Below are positions 1-10,223 of a stretch of DNA of 64,000 nucleotides, one piece after another. How positions within the stretch are numbered: position 1 is the first letter of the stretch; every line of letters begins with the position of its first letter. The DNA lies in contig JYIP02000001.1 in NCBI GenBank assembly GCA_001051155.2, forward strand, positions 3,906,001 to 3,970,000. Direction: 5' to 3'. Source of the stretch: Chrysoporthe austroafricana (Eukaryota > Ascomycota > Sordariomycetes > Diaporthales > Cryphonectriaceae). The notes below the pieces were generated by a model that saw only the letters and a program-made list of their open reading frames with translations, had not been told where the DNA came from and searched no databases. A program made the position numbers and the translations under genes.

Positions 1-482
1 ACATAAGAATGATACTTCAAATCTGGAGTGTTGAAGGCGTGATTTCGCTTTGGATTCATAATATGACGCTTCAGCTGGTGGCATGAGGGGACGACTTGTT
101 GCCGTGAAGGGCTTGTCCAAGTTGCCCGATACGGGATTCTGCCTTTTTATCTATTTTTTCCTTCCCTCTCCCTTTCTGTTACTTTTTTCATTTTTATTTT
201 CTTGTCCTTTCTGTTTTCTTTCTTCCCTTAGTGGCCCTCTACCATAGTATCTATAAGCGCGGGAGCTTGGGTTTTATGGTTGATATGCATGAGGTGGGCG
301 ACATGCCCCATCTAACTGACTACTTACCTAGGTACTGACATCACCATAGCAACTGCAGCAGAATCACACCAGGGCTTCTTCGTTCGCCTCTATCCATACC
401 TCATACTATACTACATACGCATGCATCTATCATTATGAGCGCTGCATCACCTATACCATAGTTCCCCAATAAGAACTGTCAG
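1..482. other. Gene-free AT-rich left edge
   Basis: No supported gene. A pyrimidine-rich stretch lies at about 140-240. The sequence leads into the decayed nuclease-like gene, for which no in-frame ATG can be found between the stop at 459-461 and the first coding residues at 483. Confidence 0.5.
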
Positions 483-2053
483 AGGATTCTCAACTGGATT
501 GATTCAATCGAGACGTCACCTTCAATCCGGACATCGCTTTCCAGGAAGCGAGATGAGCGACACGAGGAAGATGCGTGCAACGTTCCTGCGAAACGACCTT
601 GTCTCGATCCACACAATACTGTCATCACTCTATACGACAATGCTATCACTTCTCCACTTACCATTTCCAATGCAGGCACTTCTGCGACTTCTGCAGAGGG
701 GCGCAAAAGACGGGTCGACGAACTTGATGGTAAGCCGACATCTGGAACGGCTTCTGTTTGCTCAGGGGTCGCTAACCTCCTGATCCAGGCAATACAACCC
801 CTAGGGCCGGGCTGACGACCCGATACACCCCCCGCCTACCGAATCACAAGTGCTTGAGGTCCGATAGTCCAACCAAGCCAGTCTCCAGGGGCCTCCTTGA
901 GTTGCTCGAGAAGCCGGTCTACGTAAAAGACCTCGAGAGTAACGTTGGCAACCTTCCCGAAGATGTCAAGCCCTTACACCGATACATCCAGAACAAAGCG
1001 TGCCACAGGGAGGGGATCATTCCGCACGAAGTACGTGAGCAAATCATCGCCCTGCTTGAGGAGGATGCAGTCCGCGACCATAATTTCCGCAAAGAGGCGA
1101 CCGTTAAAGCGGAAGTCCTGCATGCTACATTGTATAATATCGAGCAGGAGGCCAAGGCAGCGGCGGAGTACGAGTACCACGAGAGCGGCTGGAATAACTG
1201 CGTCCATACACCTCTTCTTAAGCTTGTCTACGCGTCGAAGCCGCAGAGCCAGCAACATTCACCTGGTCGGCCCGGGAATGCACGGGTTGTGCCTGTCATG
1301 TCCGCTGTCATCCCGGCCGCCTACCTGCCGAGCAAGCACTCACGGTTCTCACAGCTGTCCGAGACTCCAATGAGCTCGGGCTCGGATTTGGGCTCATTGG
1401 GCTCATGGGCTCTCTCGGCTTCGAGTGCGACCTCTTCCGGAACAGGCCAGAGCAATTCAACGGCTGGGCAAGTGTACGGTCGCAACGACAGTAAGAAAGT
1501 CGACTACGTACTGGCTATGGATGCCACCGCCACGCCCCTACAGAAGGTCTTTTCGATCTATGTTTTGAAGGAGACTCTCGATACTGAATCTCTACCCCAT
1601 GTTAACCATATCCTCTACCGACCCTTACAGTGGAGCCCGATCGCCCGCTCGATCGAGACGAAAGTTTTGGCGGCGAAGGACCCGATGCTGCAGTTAGGAA
1701 CCTGGGTCGCCGCGTGGCAGAAGCGCATGCATATTCTCCGTAGGTATCTATCTGAGTACGTTTCTTCGGACACACGCAATGCATATGACCGGATGCCGTC
1801 CACCCTACTGGTTTAAGTAGTGAGCCATGAGTGGCGGTTGTACTTTGCCTGCGATCAGGGCACCTCGATTGCTCTGTACGGGCCTGTCAGCATTGGCTCC
1901 ACGAAGGACCTTCGAGAGTCATACATCTTGCTCACAGTTTTGGAGGCGGTGAAGGAATGGATTGAAACGACTTTCTATGAAGAAATGGAGAGGTGGTTTC
2001 TCTGTAAAGAGATCCTTGGAGGCGATGGAGGAACGGATGAGACGAGTTTCTAG
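483..2053 (+). pseudogene. PD-(D/E)XK nuclease-like domain protein, broken by an in-frame TAA
   Basis: The reading resembles the fungus-specific PD-(D/E)XK nuclease-like proteins that are common in variable regions; their function is unknown. Exon 1 (483-729) begins with a residue pattern I-L-N-W-I and has a KRP motif; an intron at 730-788 (donor GTAAGC, branch GCTAAC) joins in phase to exon 2 (789-2053). The middle carries the family-like block ESGWNNCVHTPLLKLV followed by KKVDYVLAMD, and the end carries a W-R-L-Y-F ... IGSTKDLRESY...LL block. A TAA at 1814-1816 interrupts this frame just before the last block, and the frame resumes immediately after it. The TAA is one C-to-T step from CAA (Gln). 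No in-frame ATG is visible at the 5' end, so the start is also lost or lies on an unseen exon. The family call rests on remembered motif patterns, not on a search. Confidence 0.6.
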
Positions 2054-2589
2054 GACATAGAGAGATATTGTGCATTTAATATCATCGATGGTCACCCGCG
2101 TCTGAGTTGGGTATGAACGCAGAGTGGTTTGAGAATCGTATAGTAAGTGCTGGCACTATATAGACTCTGCTACCGTTTGTAATAAATCTCACCACGAGAT
2201 AGTAGACGTCTGAGCGCGCCGAATAGCTAGCTATACTAATTATGTCTAATTAAAGCAGCGATGGGTTGAAAAACTGGATATATAAGACTTGAACATTTCC
2301 TACCGTCAGATAGATTTTATAACTACTTTTCAGTCGTCGAACTAAGTACAGTTCCTTTTATAACTGAAGCTTCACCGCTGATAAGCGTTCGCATATCTTC
2401 TTTCAGTTTATTATAGTATTAGGTTATTAGCTAGTTATTATTTTATAGCAATTTGGTAGCGATGCGATTGAAGTTTGCTATATATGCTAAGGCTGATTTG
2501 GTTTGCCGTAAACGTATAAATTCCCTTTTAGCTAAACGCAACCGGCAAGACTGGGCGAGTAGTGGTGAATGGATTGCTAGCACCGAACT
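2054..2589. other. AT-rich spacer
   Basis: Runs such as TTATTATTTTATAG and many stops in all frames fill most of this stretch. A short open stretch at 2453-2632 may belong to the decayed upstream half of the NmrA-like gene, but I cannot align it with confidence. Confidence 0.4.
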
Positions 2590-3264
2590 TTGGCTTTGTC
2601 TGTCGAATCTATATCGACTCCAGCTACAATGCTAACAGATTATAGGTTACTTCCTTCACACGCGCGACCTCCGTCAATAGCCCCGCCAATCAAGACCTCC
2701 AAGATAGAGGAGTTCGGATCGTTGGTTACGATCTCGTGGCACATGAGTATTGTTGGGGACGGCGGTCGAAAGTTTGCTCTGGCATATATGGAGGACATTG
2801 GGAAGTATGTCGCCCACATTTTCGCTGACCCTCGAACACTCAATAAGCACGTGTTTGCGTACACCGAAGTCTTAACTATGAACGATATTTAGAATATCAT
2901 AGCTACCGTCAGTGGCGAAACGCCTCCGAAGGACTATGTAAGTTCTCCAAATCCCAAGGTTGACGGTACTGGTCAACCTCGATCTCTAGGTGACGGAAGC
3001 AGAAATTCGAGCCATTGTCAAGGATTGTCGTCAAAAGCTCCGAGCCAGTCCCGAAAGTGCTCATCACCCAGACAACATTATGAACACGCGAACTTCAATA
3101 TGGGACAGTGTCGACTTTCTTGGTGTATGGGGGGCGATAACACTCCAGAGTATGTTCAATACTTAGGCTATCAGGATTTTTGGGGTTTGTTTCCAGGCGT
3201 GTCGAAGGGTATAAGTTTAAAGTCACAGTTTCAACACGTCATCGACAACGACAGAGCAGATTAG
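2590..3264 (+). pseudogene. NmrA-like/isoflavone-reductase-type oxidoreductase remnant
   Basis: The translation resembles the C-terminal half of CipA/NmrA-like NAD(P)-binding proteins: a GDGGRKFALAYMEDIGKYVA stretch, then DPRTLNKHVFAYTEVLT, a SGE motif, and near the end GDNTPEYVQYLGY. TAG at 2890-2892 interrupts the first part and is one C-to-T step from CAG. An intron at 2938-2989 (GTAAGT...CTAG) keeps the frame. At 3129-3134 a run of six G leaves the frame one base short: the GDNTPEY block is read only in the next frame. The N-terminal Rossmann half with its dinucleotide-binding motif is not recognisable upstream. The copy therefore carries at least a nonsense codon, a frameshift and a missing or eroded front, and is very unlikely to make an enzyme. 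Confidence 0.55.
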
Positions 3265-3346
3265 TATCGTGGTTGTTATAACCAGTGCCTTCCGCATGCG
3301 ATAGTCGGCCAGTCAAGGAGGCTATCTCACTGGCTGTCTTACGATC

Positions 3347-3819
3347 TCAGGTCTCCAGTGTGCGATCATCTCGATCGTAGCGTAGTGACGCTTGAGATTT
3401 ACTGGTCCAAATCACGCCGGCGGCTTGCCGCAGCGCCGTTATTGAGGAATATACGTAGGCATTGAGGAAATTGTTATGGTCTAAATATGTTTCATTCTTG
3501 CCTACCTGAACTTCTTGTGGTTTCGGTTTAAAGTTTCTTCCCGAGAAGATGCCGAGGCAAGCACTCGGGTCACGATTTTTCCTAATAGGCTCCCAGTAAG
3601 TACCTCGCCAGCGTTGTAAGATGTCCCATTGCTGAATTAATTTGTATATATGGAACGTAATTGGTCTGTAATTATTGCCGTTATGTCCGTATGTTATTTT
3701 TAATAATATTTGTATTTGTCGTTGGGCAGGGTGAAGCAGGACCTCGACATGTGCGCTCAATATTGGAGCTCCTATCCTATAGGATATGTCAGCTATCGGG
3801 GAATCAGAGTGAATGTCAT
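3347..3819 (-). pseudogene. Unknown fungal protein, probable broken relative of the upstream neighbour
   Basis: From an ATG at 3819 the frame hits TAG at 3795-3793 (codon 9), then stays open for about 148 codons to 3347. The open part contains PITFHIYKLIQ and a DPSACLGIF stretch, and the layout (short beta-rich segment, then P-I-T-F) resembles the next gene on the same strand at 3830-4677. The two may be tandem relatives, but the similarity is weak by eye. The TAG is one C-to-T step from CAG, matching the other lesions in this block. No function can be assigned. Confidence 0.35.
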
Positions 3820-3829
3820 AGAAAACCGC

Positions 3830-4677
3830 TTACACTCTTTCGCTAGAATGAATCATCTTATATGGCGTTTCAGCAAGCACCATAGCATCCTGACGCTCAG
3901 TCTCTTCCATCTTAAGCTTCTCGTCTTGCTCTTGACTTCTAGGGCTGTCGCTCCGCTCGGAATCCTCAGGCTGGGCTCGGCTAGGGCATGCTTCGCCTGA
4001 CCCGGGAGCTGCAAAGGTGATTCCAGCGGCCAGCGGAAGTATGAGTCCGCTTCCTGCATCGCATTCCAGCCCGGACTCGGTATGCTGAGCGATTGGACCC
4101 AAGCCCCATATGATATCTTGTTGGCCAGGCCATAGCAGATGATACGTCTTACCAACAACCAATTTTGACTTATAGTTTGCTGTCAGAGCTTGCACATGTT
4201 CCTGCCGTTCCCCTAGAGCTATTTGCAAAACCTGCTTGCTAGGGACTGGTAGGGGACTCTTGGGGTTACTATAGTAGCGGTAGAAGGTATCGGGAAGTCC
4301 TTCCAGCTCGCCGACTTCAACTACCTCACTGACCCGGCCCGCATCTATTTCGTGGATAAGTACGAATTTACCGAGGGCCAGTGCGCTCCATGGGCTCCAC
4401 GCAAAAGTAATTGGATCGATATAAGGACTGCCATTCGGTATTCGCGCGATAGAAAATCGAATTTGATAAGGCTCAGTAATGGCTTCCAAAGTGAGGCTGA
4501 GCTCCGGAAGTCCTGCCTGACTATTAGATGTTAACCAGATGATTCCAAGTTTTAGCCCGCTCAGGTAGGTGTCTGAGATACTAACAGGTTATGATTATAG
4601 GTATTCTCTGGAAAGAAAGGAAAGTATCTCTGTTCTGTCTGCCCAGCCATCTTTTGAGCTGTATGTTCCGATGCCAT
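3830..4677 (-). CDS. Conserved-looking fungal hypothetical protein
   Basis: Two-exon model on the minus strand: exon 1 4677-4586 (ATG at 4677; a second ATG at 4650), intron 4585-4521 (donor GTTAGT, acceptor AATAG), exon 2 4520-3830. The spliced frame is open for 260 codons. After a polar N-terminus comes LPELSLTLEAI...YQIRFSIAR, then PITFAWSPWSALALG and VLIHE, a layout I associate with small beta-sandwich fungal proteins of unknown function. The last 60 residues are polar and charged (SERSDSPRSQEQDEKLKMEE). No signal peptide or membrane segment is evident. It is one of the few reading frames in the left block with no visible lesion. Function unknown; the first exon is inferred only from splice consensus. 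Confidence 0.45.
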
Positions 4678-5817
4678 AATATTGGGATTCAAAAGAATTA
4701 TTGATGAGAAGCAGTGTTAAACAAAAGAAGAGGGGCATGGAGAAAACGCGTCCACAGGGATCTTAATGGCAATTTGTACCCAGGACTTAGAGAACAAAGA
4801 TAAGTATGATGTACTCGTGCGTTACATTACAGCTAGCTGACGTAACCCATGGGTAAGCTAAAAAGTACTTGAAAGTCCCCACCGGAGGTATAAATAGACA
4901 TATCTTATGGGTACGCGTTGTTGGTCTTACGGTTTTAAGAATGCATGTCACCCTGCCCATTTCTCAAATAATGCTGTGGTCGAGATTTACATTCCCCACT
5001 ATTTGATACACTTCTAATACTTGCTGCAACACATGGCTATTAGAAGAAGCAAAATTACATCGCAGTCCCAACAGGCATAATATAGCAGTCCCAACGTACA
5101 TACAGCAATCCCAACAGGCATACAGCAGTCCCAACATGCATATAGCAGTCTTATGCTTCCTATTCTAGCCTTTTAGACTAAGAAAAGAAACCTTTGGGTT
5201 TGCTTTCTGGGCTGTAGCGAAGTTATCTGAGTTGATATTTTTGGTTTGGACAATAACGCCACGGCCTGGTGGAGAAAGCTTTCTCTCAGCCCTGCGGTTT
5301 ACTCTATCGGGAGGACATGATGCTAACATTGCGAGACCGAAATGATTCTTGCGCTAGGACAGGTTACAGTTGGGAACAGCGATTGTTTACTATAGCTGCA
5401 TGCAAACGTTTAATCTTAGCTTGCCTTGTTTCATGGTCGACTATTTTGTGGTAATGCTAACTTTAGTTATCTGGTCTTACACCAGACTTCTTGGTGCAAG
5501 GGTCAGTAGGATAAACCATAGGCTCACAGTAATCACATAGATTTAAAGAGAATAGGAAGCCGTATTTTCGTATATATTTAATCACAACATGGCGGCCGTG
5601 TTATTCTGGATTACCTTTGTAGCTTGCCATTCTCATTGTGTACATTCAGACTGAAGACTTCCCTATCTCATCTACCATTGATAACACATTACTTATAAAT
5701 ACTCATTTATTCCTACTGGCGCTTTGGTATACACAGTTGGGAACGCGTAATACATTCCAGAAAGCCTTTTTCTCTTCATTCATCTCCTCGAAACTCATTA
5801 TAGCAAACATCAAATTC
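4678..5817. other. AT-rich intergenic stretch with a short tandem repeat
   Basis: No supported gene. A 62-codon open stretch at 5269-5454 has no recognisable features. The stretch includes the imperfect repeat described separately at 5061-5150. Confidence 0.45.
5061..5150. repeat. Imperfect tandem repeat, about 20-bp unit
   Basis: About five copies of a unit close to GCAGTCCCAACAGGCATATA, with variants (GCAATCCC, CAACGTACAT, CAACATGCAT). It lies in AT-rich non-coding sequence. Confidence 0.7.
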
Positions 5818-7065
5818 ATGGCGCTGGTCGCCTTCCTTACTGCTGTCCAGTAAGCAAAACCAACCTGAGATTACTTCTTACTTTCTATATGCATACTAAC
5901 ACACTTTGTAGAGCTTCTTGGACTTTTGATCAGAGTTGCGATGATGAAAACCAAGCACTTATCACATCCGAGATTGCTACCGCAAAGAAGATGGCACTGG
6001 CTGCCGCTTCTGGGCTGACTGGACAGTATGGAAAGCTTTATTACGACGCATACCTCTCAAATGTGATTAGCAATACACAAACAGAAACCAAGGTCCAGCA
6101 GGCCTTCAAGAATGTGGCCGACGCAGCAGACCCAAAAGGAACAGGTTTCAAGTTTGTAATAGGTTGTAAGTACAGCCTAATATTTTATAATTTGGAAGCA
6201 AGGTCCCTATAATTAACTGAATTATTAATTAATACAGGCCAAAAATCTACGAAGGATAATGTTAGTTGCCCTTTCCACTTCATTTGATATTCCGTCCTTA
6301 AATTCTTTGCATTATATAAGGACGAGTTATTATCTAATATCAGATTTAGGAAGGAGTCCTGGCCGAAGTTGGCGTTTCAGAATTGACTCTGACTATCTTC
6401 TCTGAGTTCTACGACGCAGCGGAGCGTAAAAAAGGAGATCATCTTACTACGGACGAATTAACAAAAAAAAGCTATACCACTGGAGTTCAGAGACGTATCA
6501 GAGAGTCTTGCCACGACACTTGTGCATGAACTGACGCACTTTAACCAAGTCGTGGCGCCAATGTCTACAACGTAAGTTTGTCCTAGCTATGTCGTCCCGC
6601 CATTCACCAGCTGCCATTTGCTCCGGTCAGGAGTCGACTTGGCGAAACTCATACCTAACCGCCGTATACTATAGAGGGACTAAAGATTACGCCTACGGTC
6701 ATGAATTTTGTAAAGAGCTTGCCGCCGGGACTTTTAACCGTTACTGTCTGCAAGAAATACTGGAAAAGTTGACGAAAATAAAGTGGACAGAAAAAGAGCT
6801 TCTATGTCCGGATAGCACACAGAAAAATAAAGACGGCCCATGTCCTAAGGAAAAGGCTCTCGACAACGCTGACTCCTATGCGTTGATCGCCGGCCCTCTC
6901 TACTGGTCCGAAATCACCAAGAAGGAGATTCCTCTACCAGCTGACGACTCGAGCTCCACTAGCTCAGAGCGAAGCCACACTCGAGCGTGGATGAAGCGCG
7001 CGACATGTCCCAAGGTTACGACGTTCAAACTTACCGACATTCTAGTGGTCACGAACTCGCAGTAA
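5818..7065 (+). pseudogene. Aspzincin-type (M35-like / lysine-specific) zinc metallopeptidase, one-base frameshift
   Basis: Five exons fit: 5818-5849, 5912-6165, 6238-6260, 6350-6571 and 6675-7065, with good donors (GTAAGC, GTAAGT, GTTAGT, GTAAGT) and CTAAC branch sites in the first and last introns. The product would be a roughly 306-residue secreted protein: a short hydrophobic start (MALVAFLTAVQA), then the zinc motif HELTH, and the aspzincin signature GTKDYAYG whose Asp is the third zinc ligand, followed by an NADSYA block typical of these endopeptidases. The exon lengths sum to one base more than a multiple of three. The break maps to an A8 run at 6463-6470: upstream is read in one frame, the HELTH part in the next. 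With all splice sites and catalytic residues preserved, this is either a very recent loss or a homopolymer sequencing error. Unusual for a peptidase of this class is the short signal segment. Confidence 0.65.
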
Positions 7066-7773
7066 TCACGGCTAAGACATAGGGCGCGGCTAAGAAGCCA
7101 ACTCTGTAGTCTGAACAGGGGCACTGGATGAGCAAGGACGAACCAAGGATGAACACTCGGGCAGCGCTCAATGATCGCTCTTTTTTAGGAGTCGCGGCCA
7201 CAATGGGCAAAATCGGTGGTCAATGTGTGACTATCTCACTCTCGCTCAGGTCTGGCATATATATAGGCCGACGATTTGCAAGGAAAACTACTTCACACCA
7301 AGACTGCCCAGGCGGCAGTACCCTAGTAGTCAATGTCATATTTAAACACGCTCGCTTTATTATACAATACGTTAAGTATCAAGAAATTTCTGCATTTACA
7401 ACAGGCCTCTTGAAATCTCATGATGCTATAAGATTGAAAATTACAACGAGTGACTCGGGTTCAAGAAATACAGCAAATGAGAAAGCCTGAAATATGGTGT
7501 CATTTCTTGCACTAAACAGCGTCTGTGCCTGGAACTCTCTCCTCAGGCCCCGGCATCAATCCAGTCAGGTATTTTCGGTTAAGTTCCTTGATGAGAAGGT
7601 GAAGAACGCTGGAGTCGACCATGGTGTGCCACTAGTCTTCCGAGGCCAGGGTCTAAACTATCGTACAAGGAGGCCTATGAATTCACTTAGACTAAGAACT
7701 TAACTACAGCTGCCAGGAAAATAAAAAGCCATAAATCAAAAATGACGTCTTTTGAGATCAAAAACATTATATA
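7066..7773. other. Intergenic stretch, no recognised gene
   Basis: Two open stretches (7128-7490 and 7494-7703) have no motif I recognise and no good splice connection to the downstream HET-like frame. Confidence 0.4.
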
Positions 7774-8916
7774 ATGCCGTATTTTTTCAGCAAGACAAAG
7801 AATGTCCAGCCTGAAGTTGAGGTAAAAAGTGTGACAACAAGTTCTCGTTTTGCATCTATCTTATACCCAAGACTAATCATAGCTACAGTCCAGTCCGGGT
7901 CCACTACTTTTCTAGTGCCTCCGAACCTCCAGCAATCCTTTATAACAGCAGTGATCCCCAGGAGACAACCCGCGCAATATCCTGTCTCTTTTGCATATTC
8001 TTCAACCATGCTGATAAGAAACACGCGATCGTCCCCCACCGGCCGTGGTTGGGCCTTGCAGGAGCGCGTGTTGTCTCGACGGATTCTACACTATACCTCA
8101 AGTAAAATGCTCTTCGAAAGCGATAGCGGCATCGTTTCAGAAGATGGCACGCGTAATAAGGAGCGCTTCTTCTCTCTGGTGGAAGACCTGGACCGTGCGG
8201 AGTGGCACAGATTGATCTGGTATTACGGACAGCGGAAATTAAGCAGGCCTACAGACAAACTTCTTGCGATAAGTGGTCTCGCCAAAATGTTCAAGGTGCG
8301 AATGGGGGAAACTGAATACGTTGCTGGACTATGGAGCGGCGCACTTCGTGAGGGACTCATGTGGCAGGGTCTCGAAGGACAGGCACCATGCGATAATTAT
8401 ACTGGTCCGAGTTGGAGCTCGGCCTCTTATGATGGTACTGCCACTGATACTACCACAGAAGTGTTCGTCGATGTTGCCAAAGCCGAAGGATGGTTTGTGG
8501 ATCTAAAAGAGCCAACCGATCCGTACGGAGAGGTCAAAAATGCTTGGATACGGGTACATGGCCCTGTGGCGCGGCTGAGCCCTGTCGAGAGGCAAACCAT
8601 GCAAGACACGCGGTTGCAGCGTGCGGGAATAAAACCCAATCCTAGGGTCCGCACGCCTTACTCGAAGACTGAGGAGGGCTCTGGATGCATGCTTGACTAC
8701 AAGAAACATACAGAGACCAGGGAATGGCAGGACTGGGACATGCGAGTGGTAGTCCTTGAGGGCAAGAAGAACAAAGAGGGCGAGAACCACCTTGAACAGT
8801 CACCAATTGAGTATTACTACGGGCTTGTCATGAGGGTATCGAACATCGGATGGGACACTAGCGAGATCATGAGCAAAGATGATGCATCTCGCATCGTTGA
8901 AGACAAGGCCAACTAG
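7774..8916 (+). pseudogene. C-terminal part of a heterokaryon-incompatibility (HET) domain protein, 5' truncated
   Basis: An open frame of 380 codons from ATG 7774. Residues about 90-180 match the end of the HET domain and the segment after it as seen in many fungal HET proteins: RGWALQERVLSRRILHY, then WHRLIWYYGQRKLSRPTDKLLAISGLA and EYVAGLWSGALREGLMW. The hallmark front of the domain (ALSYCWG and the LWIDSLCIIQD-type block) is absent both from this frame and from the 700 bases upstream. HET proteins trigger cell death after fusion of incompatible strains; without the front half this copy should not work as one. It may be a decayed gene, or the first exons may have been lost to rearrangement. 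There is no stop within the remaining frame. Confidence 0.55.
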
Positions 8917-10223
8917 CTGACCATCATAATTGAATGAAAGATGTAGGCCGTAAAGGCTAGTGATTGCCTTGCATCAATGTGTTTCACACTTTTCTGATCC
9001 CTAGGCACCCAGGCTGCCTCGAACTCTGCAAATGGCATCTTGAGATTATGCCTACTCACGCGGCCTTGGCAAGGTGTTGGGAACATAAGCCGAAGGGCAT
9101 CTAGAAGTACTTTTAACTCATAGTATATCGAAGTCATGTTGAGGTTTACTGCTTGCAGAACATATAGAAGCAACCTTGGTCTCACAGCTCGAATGACAAA
9201 TTCAATCCAGCTTGTCGAATGTTCTCATAATTTCGGCAGAGGTGTATGTTCGAGACGACGGGAGCGAATCCACTAGGAGACCCCCATCCAATAATGGACT
9301 GTCTGATTTGTCGGAGTTGGTATTAGCTAGGTAATTTGGCATCTTTGACAGACATGCAGGCAGGCAAGCGCATACGTCGTTCCTCGTGGGACCGCCATAA
9401 GATGAAGGTGTGAAATATCGTTGTTTACAGAGAACTCGGGACCCTTTCAAGAAACCGAAAATTGCTTATGAGCTACGCTGTGCTGTGAGATCTCCTGCGT
9501 GGTCTAATGGTCTCATGAATGCCCTTGTAATACATGGCTTCCGAACTTGTCAATCCCAGGCTTTGGCCCAGGTACCGGCAACAGGTGACACTCTCTCTCG
9601 AGACACACCGAGGAGTACGAACGGTCAAGTGCTGATGAAAAGTCGAAGATCTCTCCTTGTCCAGGTATAGAGCCCCTTGCTTAGACCCTCAGAAATATTT
9701 AATGCAATTAGATGTCGCCCCGGAACCTGGGAAGTCAGTTGCCAGAACGCCCCCGCAAACCTGAGGTCAGATGTCAGATAGCCAGCTGGAGAACGCCTGG
9801 CTGTCAATATAGCGTCGCGTTCTCTGGGGGACCTTGCTGTGAATCCTATGCTGTAGTATTGCGTGACTGAAGACTCGAGGTCGTTTTTACTTTGGTTATG
9901 CTTAAGCGTGTTAAAGTTGCTGTTGAGGAGGGTGAAGACGGCCCAACGCGATTAGCGGGAGCGGGAACGCCCACTGCACGGCAGACGCGCTAAACTCTGT
10001 TGGGTTCCATCTTACTGGGTACATGCCAGCCAGCGCGAGGCTCGAGCATATCCGCAACGAAACGAAATAGCCCCCAACTCCAACCCAACTGCGACATCAC
10101 CAACCCTCGACGACAAGCCTCGACATATCTTGACCACGGCCTCGTCTTCCTCCCCCACCCGGCCCTCCTGGCTCAGCATATCCTTCATCGAGCTCCACTT
10201 CCAATGCGCGAGGAGCGAATGTG
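8917..10223. other. Transition from accessory block to core genome
   Basis: No supported gene. A minus-strand open stretch at 8913-9185 has no recognisable motif. AT-rich, lesion-bearing sequence gives way after about 9.9 kb to GC-rich sequence and the SEC3 promoter region. Confidence 0.45.

Noticed and set aside
5061..5150. CRISPR-like spaced repeats
   Set aside because: The units are directly adjacent and imperfect, without unique spacers; this is a minisatellite in a eukaryotic genome.
7128..7703. Two open frames considered as the missing front of the HET gene
   Set aside because: They lack the ALSYCWG and CIIQD-type blocks and do not splice sensibly to the downstream frame.
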